Shown: positions 1 to 9,500, counted from the first letter of the stretch. The stretch: 64,000 nucleotides of DNA from Spirochaetales bacterium (GCA_016839055.1 JAEKNX010000012.1:94869-158868), one strand, 5' to 3'. Numbers and translations are program-made. Notes: generated by a model not told the origin, from the letters alone.

Positions 1-1336
1 GGTCTCGGACGGCTCACTCCTTTTTCTCCTCCACCTTATAAGCAAACTACGCAATAGCTCAGAAGGCGGCGGGCGCATCGGTATTATTTTAAACGGTTCA
101 CCCCTATTCACCGGAGGTGCGGGATCCGGAGAATCTGAGATAAGACGATATATTCTCGAATCCGACATGCTTGAAGCAATAGTCGCTCTGCCGACGGATA
201 TGTTCTACAATACCGGAATTGCCACCTATGTCTGGATATTATCAAATAAGAAAATCGAAAAGAGGCGTGGGAAGGTTCAGCTTATTAATGGGGTAAATCT
301 GTTCGGGAAGATGCGTAAGTCTCTCGGCTCCAAGCGAAATATAATGGGTGATGAAGATATCGCACTTATTACAAAATGTTTCGGCAATTTTGAGGCCGTT
401 GATACCCAGATTCTTGATAAACCGGCTGAAACAAAAAGCAATCGGGGGCGTCAATCGGAGAATGGTAAGACTGAAGTTCCGAAGACCTTCGGTTGCAAGA
501 TCTTCGATTATCATGAGTTTGGCTACCGGCGGATAACCGTCGAGAGGCCGCTCCGCGAATCTTATCAGTTCAGTAACAGCAGGATTGAAACCCTCAGGTT
601 TGCGCCTAAACCTCTTTACGCACCCATGGAAGAATTATATCAGAAATACGGAACCTCATGGACTGATGATACCTATGGAATGCTCGAAGATTATAAGGAA
701 GAGATTAGAGCCTTCCTGAAAGATAGTTATCCTGATTTAAAAGAGAAGAATATTAAGGATATCCTGGATCCTAAGAAATGGCAGAGCCAGAGGAGGATTC
801 TCGGCAAGGCTTATGAATTACAAGCCGCAATCGGCACCGAGCAGCATGATGATATGAACGGCTATGACAATGTGCTGAAAGCATCTGGTGTCAACCTCGA
901 TCCACCAGAGAAGAAGCAGATAACCTCTGCCGTAAGCTGGAAGAACCCGGGGGCCTCTAAGGTTATAAAGAAGATTCACAAGATTAAGGCTGATCCTCTC
1001 TATGGCCAGTTTGAAGTTGATGGACGGGTTTTTGAATACAAGGCCGATGGCGATCTCAGGGATAATGAGAACATCCCCCTCGATCCGTCCCGTAGTGTTA
1101 AAGATACAGTTGAAGATTACTTCAAGGCGGAAGTTCTGCCCCATGTTGGCGAAGCCTGGATAGACTCAAGCAAGCGTGATTTAAAAGATGAAGAGCTCGG
1201 TATAGTTGGTTATGAGATACCCTTTAACAGGCATTTCTACGTTTACAATCCGCCCCGCGATCTTGCCGAGATAGATGCCGAACTCGACGAGCTCAGCTCA
1301 GAGATAATGGAGCTGCTTCGCGAGGTTCATTCATGA
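1..1336 (+). CDS. hsdM: Type I restriction-modification DNA methyltransferase subunit HsdM (5' truncated by window edge)
   Basis: This is the C-terminal part of the N6-adenine methyltransferase subunit of a type I R-M enzyme, which methylates the recognition site and with HsdS forms the methylase core. The reading frame is open from base 2, so the gene starts outside the window. Seen near the edge are [13 protein letters not shown] and the helix-strand block ending in [12 protein letters not shown], both typical of HsdM after the catalytic NPPF motif, which is itself off the left edge. The C-terminal 350 residues match the long HsdM tail. It stops at the TGA at 1334-1336 and is followed after 69 bases by a gene with a strong Shine-Dalgarno sequence. 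hsdS and hsdR follow on the same strand, so the unit is probably one operon. Confidence 0.93.
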   Translation, partial: VSDGSLLFLLHLISKLRNSSEGGGRIGIILNGSPLFTGGAGSGESEIRRYILESDMLEAIVALPTDMFYNTGIATYVWILSNKKIEKRRGKVQLINGVNLFGKMRKSLGSKRNIMGDEDIALITKCFGNFEAVDTQILDKPAETKSNRGRQSENGKTEVPKTFGCKIFDYHEFGYRRITVERPLRESYQFSNSRIETLRFAPKPLYAPMEELYQKYGTSWTDDTYGMLEDYKEEIRAFLKDSYPDLKEKNIKDILDPKKWQSQRRILGKAYELQAAIGTEQHDDMNGYDNVLKASGVNLDPPEKKQITSAVSWKNPGASKVIKKIHKIKADPLYGQFEVDGRVFEYKADGDLRDNENIPLDPSRSVKDTVEDYFKAEVLPHVGEAWIDSSKRDLKDEELGIVGYEIPFNRHFYVYNPPRDLAEIDAELDELSSEIMELLREVHS

Positions 1337-1405
1337 GTCTCACATTTAGTTTATTGGACTGTGATATTCCCGAAGATATGATAAAATATTACAGGAGGAT
1401 AGATC

Positions 1406-1696
1406 ATGTCACGCTCTGAAATAATCGAAGTATTAAAAGCATTCAAACAGCAAAAAGCAGAGGAATACGGAATAATTCTCCTTGGATTTTTCGGTTCAAC
1501 CGCCCGAGATGAGGCAACCGCAGAGAGCGATGTCGATGTTGTTGTAAAGATTGAAAAGCAGGATCTATATAACCTTATTGGTATAAAGCAGGATCTGGAA
1601 GAAATATTTCACAAGCCCGTTGATGTTATAAGCTATCGCGAGAGCATGAACTCTTTCCTGAAAAGCAGGATTGATCAGGAAGCTCTGTATGTATGA
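1406..1696 (+). CDS. MNT-type minimal nucleotidyltransferase (HEPN/MNT antitoxin-like)
   Basis: A 96-residue protein with a complete GSx10DxD nucleotidyltransferase signature (GSTAR followed by SDVDVVV, residues about 30-46) and a third acidic strand (PVDVIS). This is the minimal MNT fold. In HEPN/MNT pairs the MNT protein adds AMP to the HEPN ribonuclease toxin and silences it. The start is the ATG after AGGAGGATAGATC. No full HEPN gene follows; only a 29-codon frame overlaps its end, so the gene is either an orphan antitoxin or has lost its partner. It sits between hsdM and hsdS, a place where toxin-antitoxin-like genes are often inserted. Fold assignment is firm; the biological target is inferred. 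Confidence 0.82.
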   Translation: MSRSEIIEVLKAFKQQKAEEYGIILLGFFGSTARDEATAESDVDVVVKIEKQDLYNLIGIKQDLEEIFHKPVDVISYRESMNSFLKSRIDQEALYV

Positions 1697-1778
1697 TAGC
1701 CTCATCTTTGATGTTTGTGATACTAAAATAAATCCTCTCATTCAAGCCATCAGTTCGATAATTAAAGACCTGAAGTAA
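1689..1778 (+). pseudogene. Possible remnant of a HEPN-type partner gene (29 codons)
   Basis: A short frame begins at an ATG overlapping the last codons of the MNT gene and ends with TAA at 1776-1778. It encodes 29 residues starting MYDSLIF and containing LIQAISSIIKDL, an amphipathic helix like the start of HEPN-family proteins. The position (4-to-8-base overlap downstream of MNT) is where a HEPN partner is expected, but the frame is far too short for the four-helix fold and the RxxxxH motif is absent. It may be decay product or simply chance. Confidence 0.2.
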
Positions 1779-1795
1779 TACTACCGGAGAAATTG

Positions 1796-3211
1796 ATGCA
1801 AAAAAAGAAGTATAAACCCTATCCTGAATATAAAGACTCCGGTGTTGAGTGGCTGGGGAAGGTTCCGGCGGATTGGGAACTTAAAAAATTAAAGTATATT
1901 GCATCAGTTATGCCAAGTAATGTTGATAAAAAGACAAAGAAAGGCGAGAAAGATATCTCCTTATGTAATTATACTGATGTATATTATAACGATTTGATTG
2001 AAAGCTCGTTAGATTTTATGAAGGCAAGTGCGACAGCTGAACAAATTAGCAAATTTGTACTTGAAAGCGGTGATACTATCATCACAAAAGATTCGGAAGA
2101 TCCGAATGATATCGCTATTGCTACATTTGTTAGTGAAAATCTTTCAGATGTAATTTGTGGATATCATCTTGCTCTGATAAAACCATTTAATAGGCATAAT
2201 GGTGCATACTTAAAACGGTTTTTTGAATCTGGATATTCACGCTCCTATTTTTCTACAAGAGCCAATGGTTTGACCAGATATGGATTAGGAACATACTCAA
2301 TTCAAAATGTGAATTTTCTGCAACCTTCTTCCCCTGAACAAACCCAGATAGCAGCCTTCCTCGATCATGAAACCGCTAAAATTGATAAACTCATCGAAAA
2401 GCAGAAGAAGCTTATCGAGCTGCTGAAAGAAAAGCGACAGGCGGTTATCAGTCATGCTGTTACAAAGGGGTTGAATCCTGATGCACCCATGAAAGATTCC
2501 GGGGTAGAGTGGCTTGGGGAAGTCCCGGCACATTGGAAAGTAAAAAGAATAAAACATTTAGCATTCACTATTTCAAAAGGAACGACTCCGAGCACTGTTG
2601 GAGGGGAGTTCATTGATAGTGGGATTCGATTTTTAAAGGCAGAAAACATAGGAAAATCTGCGTATGTTTCAGAAGAACCTACTTTTTTTATATCTAAAGA
2701 TGTTGATGGGTTAATAAGTAGAAGTAGATTGAAAGAGAATGATGTTCTTGTGATTATTGCAGGAGCCACTACAGGGGCAGCGTCTATTATGCAATCAGAT
2801 TTTTTACCAACGAATATAAATCAGGCTGTTAGTTTTATACGGCCGAGAGTATTTCAATATTCAAAACTAATTTTTAATTGGTTATTAACCGATTTTACTA
2901 AAAGAATAATAAAAGAGGGAGCGGTACAATCCGCACAACCAAATTTATCAATGGAAGATCTTGGTAATATTCCTATTATTGTTCCTCCGAAGATAGAATT
3001 AGAGAACATAACTAAGTATATTGATAAGCAAACAAATAAACTTGATTATTTAGTAATGAATGCAATGAATGTTATCTCCCTCCTACAAGAACGTCGCACA
3101 GCCCTCATTTCTGCTGCCGTCACCGGTAAGTTCGACGTTCGGGATTGGAAGGCTCCTGAATCTGTAATAGCTGAAAATAATATGCCTGATAAAGAGGCAT
3201 GTTTAACATAG
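1796..3211 (+). CDS. hsdS: Type I restriction-modification specificity subunit HsdS
   Basis: The DNA-recognition subunit of the type I enzyme, 471 residues. Two target recognition domains are visible, each introduced by the same phrase (DSGVEWLG.VP..W at about residues 14-30 and 236-255) and each closed by a long helical spacer (AFLDHETAKIDKLIEKQKK near 185; IDKQTNKLDYLV near 410) ending in AVISHAVTKG or ALISAAVTGK. These internal repeats are normal for HsdS and give the pseudo-symmetric binding to a bipartite site. I chose the ATG at 1796 because GGAGA lies five bases upstream; a TTG three bases earlier is also in frame. It lies 10 bases before the next gene. Confidence 0.93.
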   Translation: MQKKKYKPYPEYKDSGVEWLGKVPADWELKKLKYIASVMPSNVDKKTKKGEKDISLCNYTDVYYNDLIESSLDFMKASATAEQISKFVLESGDTIITKDSEDPNDIAIATFVSENLSDVICGYHLALIKPFNRHNGAYLKRFFESGYSRSYFSTRANGLTRYGLGTYSIQNVNFLQPSSPEQTQIAAFLDHETAKIDKLIEKQKKLIELLKEKRQAVISHAVTKGLNPDAPMKDSGVEWLGEVPAHWKVKRIKHLAFTISKGTTPSTVGGEFIDSGIRFLKAENIGKSAYVSEEPTFFISKDVDGLISRSRLKENDVLVIIAGATTGAASIMQSDFLPTNINQAVSFIRPRVFQYSKLIFNWLLTDFTKRIIKEGAVQSAQPNLSMEDLGNIPIIVPPKIELENITKYIDKQTNKLDYLVMNAMNVISLLQERRTALISAAVTGKFDVRDWKAPESVIAENNMPDKEACLT

Positions 3212-3221
3212 AGAGGAAAAT

Positions 3222-4169
3222 ATGCCCTTATTTCAAAGAGAAAAACAAAAACTGTCATTAATAAAACCGGGAAAGTTCGCGAATGAGAAAGAGCTTCAGG
3301 CTCTGTTTGAATCCAACCTCAGTGAGATCTTCAACTGCCGCTTTGTGGCAACCGAGTTCTCAACTGGCCCTGTTCACGGCGGCCGTATCGATTCACTTGC
3401 GTTGTCTGAGGATAATAACCCGGTCATTATCGAGTACAAGGTTATAGGCTCTTCTCAGCTAATAAACCAGAGTCTTTATTATCTTTCCTGGATGAATGAT
3501 CACAAGGGTGACTTCGAAATAGCAGTTCAGAAAGTCTTTCCTGACGAAAATATCGAGATTGACTGGTCGAATATCCGTGTAATATGCATTGCTCCGGAAT
3601 ACAAGAAGTATGATTTACATGCTGTTAAGATGATGGGCGCGAATATCGAGCTCTGGCAATACCGTTATTACGAGAACGGGGCATTATTCTTCGAGGAAGT
3701 ATACAAGAGATCGGTGGTGATGGCATCGGCACAGAACGAAAATGATATAGGTAAGAATCCTGTTATGGTCGAAGCCGGCAAAAAGGCTGCCCTTACAAGG
3801 GCAACGGGTGTTTATTACATAGAGCCGCATCTCGACAAGATAGAAAAAGAAAAGAGGATCCTGGCTGAATTACTTCAGGAGTTCATCATCGGCCTCGATG
3901 AATCTATAGAAGAGGTACCGAAAAAGCACTATATCGCATACAAGATATCGCAGAACTTTGTCTGTATGGAAGTTCAGAAGAGCAAGATACTGCTTTTCCT
4001 TAAAATAGATCCTAATACTATTATTGATATGCCTGATAACTGCAGGAATGTTCGGAATATTGGTCATTACGGCACCGGTGATTTTGAAGTAACGGTGTCA
4101 AATGAGGCTGATGCTGAAGCGGCAAAAGAGTTTATCCGTCTTTCATTCAATAACATCGGCGGGAATTAA
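3222..4169 (+). CDS. PD-(D/E)xK nuclease-like protein with C-terminal DUF5655-like domain
   Basis: A 315-residue protein found in R-M operons. The N-terminal 110 residues show a nuclease-like core: E at the end of a helix (ALFESNLSEIF), then RIDSLAL and, 12 residues on, IIEYK, that is D-Xn-E-x-K, the PD-(D/E)xK metal-binding pattern. The C-terminal 100 residues (KKHYIAYKISQNFVCMEVQ through GHYGTGDFEVTV) match my recollection of the DUF5655 module found with such nucleases. It has no signal peptide or membrane segment. The ATG follows GAGGAAAAT. It sits 10 bases after hsdS, so it is likely cotranscribed. Whether it cuts DNA or modulates the type I enzyme cannot be told from sequence. Confidence 0.7.
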   Translation: MPLFQREKQKLSLIKPGKFANEKELQALFESNLSEIFNCRFVATEFSTGPVHGGRIDSLALSEDNNPVIIEYKVIGSSQLINQSLYYLSWMNDHKGDFEIAVQKVFPDENIEIDWSNIRVICIAPEYKKYDLHAVKMMGANIELWQYRYYENGALFFEEVYKRSVVMASAQNENDIGKNPVMVEAGKKAALTRATGVYYIEPHLDKIEKEKRILAELLQEFIIGLDESIEEVPKKHYIAYKISQNFVCMEVQKSKILLFLKIDPNTIIDMPDNCRNVRNIGHYGTGDFEVTVSNEADAEAAKEFIRLSFNNIGGN

Positions 4170-4196
4170 AATGTTCAGTTTATATCAGTCTGTAAA

Positions 4197-4226
4197 TTTC
4201 ACAAAAACTCCTATGTTTTTGTGAAA
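4197..4226 (+). terminator. 12-bp perfect hairpin after the nuclease-like gene
   Basis: TTTCACAAAAAC and GTTTTTGTGAAA form a perfect 12-bp stem around a six-base loop (TCCTAT). No clear T-run follows on the plus strand, so it may be a weak or factor-dependent terminator or a transcript 3'-end stabiliser. It separates the hsdM-hsdS part of the operon from the AAA ATPase pair. Confidence 0.5.
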
Positions 4227-4361
4227 AAATGGAATGTATTATATTTATGTAAAACGTTACAATAAAAGCAGTTATAATAATTTTTTTGATGATTAGAGGT
4301 GTCTAATATTTTCGAAGAGTTTATACAGTTTTTTCGTGGGCAATGGTAAGAATTATTATGT

Positions 4362-4367
4362 TATAAT
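4362..4367 (+). promoter_or_regulatory. Candidate -10 box for the AAA ATPase gene
   Basis: A perfect TATAAT lies 20 bases before the ATG at 4388, in an AT-rich stretch (4227-4387). No good -35 hexamer is present at 17 bases upstream. With the hairpin at 4197-4226 this suggests that the ATPase/nuclease pair can be transcribed separately from hsdMS. Confidence 0.4.
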
Positions 4368-4387
4368 TTCCAAAACTGGAGAAAGAG

Positions 4388-5620
4388 ATGAGTAGGATAA
4401 GAATAAAGAATTTCGGACCGGTGAAGGCCGGTTGCACTGATAACGACGGTTGGATTGATATTAAAAAGGTAACTCTATTCATCGGTAATCAGGGTTCTGG
4501 AAAGAGCACCGTAGCAAAGCTAATCTCGACATTTCTCTGGATAGAAAAAGCTCTCGTCAGGGGCGACTATAAAAAAGAGTGGTTTGAAGAGAACAATAAA
4601 TTTATAAAGTTTCTAGGATATCATAGACTTGAGAATTATATTGTTAGTAATGAGCCAAGAAGGACCCCTGAAATTGAATTTCAAGGTGAAATCTATATCT
4701 TTAAATATCAAAAGGAAGTTCTTTCCATAAAAAAAATAAATGATAATCAATATACACTTCCGCAAATAATGTATGTTCCGGCCGAGAGAAACTTTATATC
4801 TTATGTACGGTTCCCTAAAGAACTGAATATTACATCATTAGCTTTGAATGAATTTCTCGGTGTATTTGAAAACGCTAAGACGGCTATGAAAGATTCAATT
4901 AAATTGCCAATTAATAATGCCCTGCTTCAATATGATCGATTGAACGATAATCTGAATATCAAAGGTGGAGATTATCGTGTTCGTCTTAGTCATGCCTCAA
5001 GCGGCTTTCATTCGATTGTACCTCTCTATCTCGTATCGAAGTATTTATCAGAATCTGTTAAGAATGTAGAGAGCAACATTCATTTAATGAGTAATGAACA
5101 AGCTGCAAAATTTAAAAACGAATCTAACATGATAATGAATAATAGCGAATTCACCGAACAACAGAAACGGCTTGCATTATCCACACTTTCTTCAAAATTT
5201 AACAAGGGTGAGTTTATCAACATCGTAGAAGAACCCGAGCAGAATCTTTATCCCTCATCGCAGTGGGAACTGCTGAAGAGTTTATTGACGTTCAATAATT
5301 ACAGTTCCGGCAATAAACTGATAATGACTACCCATAGCCCTTATTTTATAAATTACCTGAGTCTTGTAATACAGGCTAATCAGATTATGGATAAAGGCCC
5401 TGCTGAAAAACAGCTAAGCAAACTAAAAAAAATAGTTCCCTTAGGTGCTCTGACTAAGTCTGATGATGTTGTTATTTATCAGCTGGATGAGAGAGGCGGA
5501 ACAATTTCGCGTCTGGATAATTATGATGGAGTACCATCTGACAAAAACTATCTGAATTTTGAACTTGAACAAGGAAATGTTCTTTTTGATAGATTACTCG
5601 AAATTGAAGAAGAACTATGA
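4388..5620 (+). CDS. AAA ATPase of the ABC/OLD-like (AAA_15/AAA_21) superfamily, putative defence ATPase
   Basis: A 410-residue ABC-type ATPase not fused to a membrane domain. Seen: Walker A GNQGSGKST (about residues 33-41), an ABC signature-like LSHASSGFHS (about 205), Walker B with catalytic glutamate IVEEPEQNLYPS (about 281), and the switch histidine in MTTHSPYF (about 315). The order and the insert between Walker A and signature are those of AAA_15/AAA_21 proteins used in OLD, Gabija, PARIS and Septu-type defence. There is no TOPRIM or other nuclease domain in the protein itself; the next gene overlaps it by ATGA and encodes a nuclease-like partner. The DNA is visibly more AT-rich than hsdM or hsdR, which fits a separately acquired cassette. 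Start: GGAG seven bases before the ATG. Confidence 0.85.
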   Translation: MSRIRIKNFGPVKAGCTDNDGWIDIKKVTLFIGNQGSGKSTVAKLISTFLWIEKALVRGDYKKEWFEENNKFIKFLGYHRLENYIVSNEPRRTPEIEFQGEIYIFKYQKEVLSIKKINDNQYTLPQIMYVPAERNFISYVRFPKELNITSLALNEFLGVFENAKTAMKDSIKLPINNALLQYDRLNDNLNIKGGDYRVRLSHASSGFHSIVPLYLVSKYLSESVKNVESNIHLMSNEQAAKFKNESNMIMNNSEFTEQQKRLALSTLSSKFNKGEFINIVEEPEQNLYPSSQWELLKSLLTFNNYSSGNKLIMTTHSPYFINYLSLVIQANQIMDKGPAEKQLSKLKKIVPLGALTKSDDVVIYQLDERGGTISRLDNYDGVPSDKNYLNFELEQGNVLFDRLLEIEEEL

Positions 5621-6120
5621 AATTAGATTTCTTTAATCCTCGTTGTCAGGAAACTCCACGTTCTGATGTGCTCTTCGGGATCTGTGATGATGAAGATGGT
5701 ACAAGGGCATATACTACAACAGATAATAACAATTCATGGGTGGCGAGTGTCATCAATGAAAGAGAAATTGAATTAACTTTCACAGCCGTAGATAAATGTG
5801 TTTTGCATGATGGTGATATGCCTGGACGAGGGCGTTGTGACGGAATGCTGACCTCAGATAAGCACCTATTTCTAATTGAATTGAAGAATCAAAGTCCTCC
5901 CTGGTTGTCTGATACCCAGAAACAGTTGGAGTCTTCAATCAATTTCCTTGAAGAATATCATGAGGCTGAGCTGAGAGGTTATCAGATTAAAAAGATTTTT
6001 GCATGTAATAAGAAAAGACCCAGGATGAGGGTAAACTCATCCTATCGAGAAATGAAGACTTACTATAAGAAAAAATATAATTTCTGGTTTGAGTTTGGGG
6101 CAGAAATAAGAGTAGTGTAA
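5617..6120 (+). CDS. Small PD-(D/E)xK-like partner of the AAA ATPase
   Basis: A 167-residue protein translated with an ATGA overlap to the ATPase gene, which implies translational coupling and probably a complex. Residues 65-95 hold GRCDGML, a short strand and LIELKNQ; this D-Xn-E-x-K arrangement after a beta-hairpin is the PD-(D/E)xK nuclease pattern. A helix with QLESSINFLEEY follows, as the fold predicts, then a basic tail (NKKRPRMR). I do not recognise a named family. It does not look like the DUF4435 partner of PARIS or the HNH partner of Septu. Function as effector nuclease of a two-gene defence system is an inference from motif and context. Confidence 0.6.
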   Translation: MKLDFFNPRCQETPRSDVLFGICDDEDGTRAYTTTDNNNSWVASVINEREIELTFTAVDKCVLHDGDMPGRGRCDGMLTSDKHLFLIELKNQSPPWLSDTQKQLESSINFLEEYHEAELRGYQIKKIFACNKKRPRMRVNSSYREMKTYYKKKYNFWFEFGAEIRVV

Positions 6121-6147
6121 ACCGCAGATTTAAAAGGAATATTTAAA

Positions 6148-9100
6148 ATGACAAACGATACAACCAAAGAACAAACCTTTCAGGACAATATAATCGAGCA
6201 GCTTGTCTCAAACGGCTGGCTGCTTGGAACTCCGGAGGGATATAATCGTGAACTCGCCCTCTATGAAGAGGATGTTCTCGGGTTTGTTAAGGATACCCAG
6301 CCTCAGCAGTGGGAACAGTTTTGTAAACTATTCCCCGGGAATCCTGAGGTGAAGTTTCTCGAACGTGTGGCCGTTCAGCTGGGAAAGGTTGATCCTAATG
6401 CAGCTGATAAGGACCTAAGGACCTTCGGTACCTTGGGTGTGCTTCGGCATGAGCTCAAAATACGCGGAACACGTTTCTCTCTCTGTCAGTTCAAGCCGGA
6501 GCATGATCTTAACCCTGATGCGATTGATAGGTATGAAAAAAATCGCCTGAGGATTGTGCCTGAGCTCGTCTACAGCCCCTGGGCGGGGAAAAGACCTGAT
6601 AACAGTGTAAAAACAAAAGCCTGGCGTATAGATCTTGTACTTTTTGTCAACGGGATACCTCTATCTACTATGGAGCTGAAGTCGGAGTTCAAGCAGGCTG
6701 TAGAGAATGCAATTAGTCAATATAAGAGAACACGTCTGCCGATAGACCCCGCCACGAAGAAACCCGAACCTCTATTAACCTTCAAACGCGGAGCCCTTGT
6801 ACATTTCGCGGTGAGTCAGTACGAAGTTTACATGACAACAAAACTCGAAGGAGCAGATACCTTCTTCCTTCCGTTTAATAAAGGAACTTCCGAGGGTGGA
6901 GCAGGGAATGATGTGCCTGATGATCCCGATTGTTATGCTGCCGATTATCTCTGGAATGAGGTGCTTCTGCCGGATAATCTATTGAACATCCTTGCACGCT
7001 TCGTTCATCTTGAGATAAAAGAGACCGAAGACTGGGAAGGCCGCAAATATAAAAAGGAAAGCCTGATCTTCCCAAGGTACCACCAATGGGATGTTGTTCG
7101 AAAACTGATAGAGGCGTCCCGAACAGAAGGACCGGGCTATAAGTATCTTATTCAGCACAGTGCCGGCTCGGGTAAATCTAACTCTATTGCCTGGACTGCC
7201 CACCAGTTATCGGCTATCTATAAAGATGACGGATGTAAGCTGTTTGATTCGGTAATAATTGTAACCGACCGAACTATCCTCGATGATCAGCTTCAGGATA
7301 CCATTTACCAATTTGAGCATAATGATGGTGTGGTTGGTCGTATAAGCAGAAGAATTGGGGAGGGATCAAAATCAGAGAAGCTCGCCTCTGCGCTTGAGGG
7401 TTCGCAGCCGATAATTATCGTCACCATTCAGACCTTTCCTTTTGTACTCAAAGCCATCGAGAAGAGCATCAGCCTGAAAGAGCGGAGCTACGCGATAATT
7501 GCCGACGAAGCTCATTCCTCCCAGTCCGGAACTACCGCCCGGCAGCTTAAAGAAGTTCTAATGATAGACGCAGCAGACGAAGAACTTTCCTCCGAGGACA
7601 TCCTTGATGCTACAGTTGCCGCAAGAAGAAATTCGAAGAATCTAAGCTATTACGCCTTCACAGCCACTCCGAAAACAAAGACTCTTGAGCTGTTCGGCCG
7701 TTTGCCGAAACCTGAAGAGGCGCCTTCCAGGACTAATCTGCCTGTTGCATTTCACGTATACAGTATGCGTCAGGCCATTGAGGAAGGTTTTATCCTTGAT
7801 GTACTGAAGAATTATACCAACTACAAGGTTGCCTATAATCTTGCCCTTAAAATCGGCAGTGAAGATCAGGAGGTTGAGAGCAGAAAGGCCCAGGTGAAGC
7901 TTAATCAGTGGGTCAGGCTTCATGATTATAATATCGCACAGAAAGTTAAAGTCATCGTAGAGCATTTTAGAGCCAATGTTATGGGGCTTCTCGGCGGACA
8001 GGCCAAGGCTATGGTTGTCACGAGTTCTCGTAAAGAAGCTGTCCGCTATAAACTTGGAGTTGATGAGTATATAAAAAAGAAGGGGTATAAACACATCCGT
8101 GCTATGGTCGCATTCTCGGGTGATGTTGAGTTCAGCAGCAATGATCCTAATTCAGAAAAATTGCTCGGCAACAAGTATAATGAAAAAGGGATGAATCCGG
8201 ATCTTAACGGACGTGATATGCGAAAGGCATTCGATTCGGATGATTATCAGGTAATGATCGTAGCAAACAAATTTCAGACTGGTTTTGACCAACCGAAACT
8301 CTGTGCAATGTACGTAGATAAAAAACTCGGTGGAGTGGAATGCGTCCAAACCCTTTCACGATTGAACCGGACATATCCGGGGAAGGCTGAGGTCGGAACC
8401 TTCATCCTTGATTTCTTCAATGAGCCGGATGAAATCCTTTCGTCTTTTCAGCCATATTATCAGACCGCTGAGCTTGCCGATGTCTCCAATCCGGATCTGA
8501 TCTTCGATCTGTTTGAAAAACTCAATACCGCCGGAATCTATCTCTGGAGCGAGGTTGAGAATTTTTGCGTCGCATTCCATCAGAAAAAGAAAAGCAATGC
8601 AGCTGTTAGTAATATCTGCAAGCCCGCAGTAGATAGGTGGCGAATCCGGTATAAAGAAGCGGTCGCTGAATATAAAAAGCTGAAAGACAATTTTGAACGT
8701 ACAAAGAAAACGGGAGATCCAGTTCTTCGAGCGAATGCCGAGAATGCCTTGAAGGATGCAAAAAAAAATAAAGATGCCCTTGAGATTTTCAAGAAGGACC
8801 TCGGAACCTTTGTTCGGTTCTATGAGTTTATGTCGCAGATAGTCGATTACAATGATAAAAGCCTTGAAAAGCTATCATTGTATGCCCGAAATCTACGACC
8901 AATGTTGCGCGAAGCGTTAATAGATGATGATAATATTGATCTTTATAGTGTTGTATTAAGTCATTACAGACTTTCTGAGTTAAAAAAGCAGGATTTAGTC
9001 CTCGACAGCGATTCCAGGGAAAAGCTTATTCCGGGAGAAGGGGCAGGTTCCGCGAAAGCAAAGAACCGGAAGGAAGAACTTATCTCTGAGATTATTAACA

Positions 9101-9384
9101 AATTGAATGAACTTTTTGATTCTGAAGACCTCTCAAATAATGATATGGTCAATTATTCCTATACAATCAGGGATAAGGTCATAGAGAATAAATTTGTGAT
9201 GACCCAGATTGAAAATAACACACGCGAGCAGGCGATGCTCGGTGATTTCCTGCGGGCAGTCGATGATGCAATTATTGAGAGCAGTGAGGCTCATCAGAAT
9301 CAGAAGATTCAGCTTCTGTCTAATCCTAATAAAGCAAAAGCCTTTGCCGAATTGATTTTTGATTTGATAAAGATGGTGAGTTGA
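6148..9384 (+). CDS. hsdR: Type I restriction endonuclease subunit HsdR
   Basis: The motor and nuclease subunit of the type I R-M system, 1078 residues, which translocates unmodified DNA and cuts it. An N-terminal PD-(D/E)xK domain shows WRIDLVLFVNG and TMELKSE (about residues 166-184). The SF2 translocase follows: Walker A SAGSGKS (about 337), DEAH box IIADEAHSSQSG (about 450), motif III YAFTATPKTKT (about 503), and motif VI QTLSRLNRTYPGK (about 740). The C-terminal 300 residues are helical and would bind the methylase core. Full length for the family, no lesions seen. It starts 27 bases after the nuclease-like gene behind AAAAGGAATATTTAAA, so the AAA pair is embedded between hsdS and hsdR. 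Confidence 0.95.
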   Translation: MTNDTTKEQTFQDNIIEQLVSNGWLLGTPEGYNRELALYEEDVLGFVKDTQPQQWEQFCKLFPGNPEVKFLERVAVQLGKVDPNAADKDLRTFGTLGVLRHELKIRGTRFSLCQFKPEHDLNPDAIDRYEKNRLRIVPELVYSPWAGKRPDNSVKTKAWRIDLVLFVNGIPLSTMELKSEFKQAVENAISQYKRTRLPIDPATKKPEPLLTFKRGALVHFAVSQYEVYMTTKLEGADTFFLPFNKGTSEGGAGNDVPDDPDCYAADYLWNEVLLPDNLLNILARFVHLEIKETEDWEGRKYKKESLIFPRYHQWDVVRKLIEASRTEGPGYKYLIQHSAGSGKSNSIAWTAHQLSAIYKDDGCKLFDSVIIVTDRTILDDQLQDTIYQFEHNDGVVGRISRRIGEGSKSEKLASALEGSQPIIIVTIQTFPFVLKAIEKSISLKERSYAIIADEAHSSQSGTTARQLKEVLMIDAADEELSSEDILDATVAARRNSKNLSYYAFTATPKTKTLELFGRLPKPEEAPSRTNLPVAFHVYSMRQAIEEGFILDVLKNYTNYKVAYNLALKIGSEDQEVESRKAQVKLNQWVRLHDYNIAQKVKVIVEHFRANVMGLLGGQAKAMVVTSSRKEAVRYKLGVDEYIKKKGYKHIRAMVAFSGDVEFSSNDPNSEKLLGNKYNEKGMNPDLNGRDMRKAFDSDDYQVMIVANKFQTGFDQPKLCAMYVDKKLGGVECVQTLSRLNRTYPGKAEVGTFILDFFNEPDEILSSFQPYYQTAELADVSNPDLIFDLFEKLNTAGIYLWSEVENFCVAFHQKKKSNAAVSNICKPAVDRWRIRYKEAVAEYKKLKDNFERTKKTGDPVLRANAENALKDAKKNKDALEIFKKDLGTFVRFYEFMSQIVDYNDKSLEKLSLYARNLRPMLREALIDDDNIDLYSVVLSHYRLSELKKQDLVLDSDSREKLIPGEGAGSAKAKNRKEELISEIINKLNELFDSEDLSNNDMVNYSYTIRDKVIENKFVMTQIENNTREQAMLGDFLRAVDDAIIESSEAHQNQKIQLLSNPNKAKAFAELIFDLIKMVS

Positions 9385-9500
9385 ACCACCTTTGATTACT
9401 GTTGAACTCTTAACATGCTTTTTGTAATAGGATATCATTCATAAACGGTGTAGACCTGCAAAGATGGAATTATCTTCAATTACATAGATTATCCAGGATG

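Noticed and set aside
1796..3211. HsdS internal repeats as evidence of an invertible or phase-variable locus
   Set aside because: Two repeats are normal in HsdS; no second hsdS, inverted partial copy or recombinase gene is nearby.
7642..8094. 150-codon open frame on the minus strand within hsdR
   Set aside because: Lies wholly inside an intact HsdR coding region, with no motif and no ribosome site.
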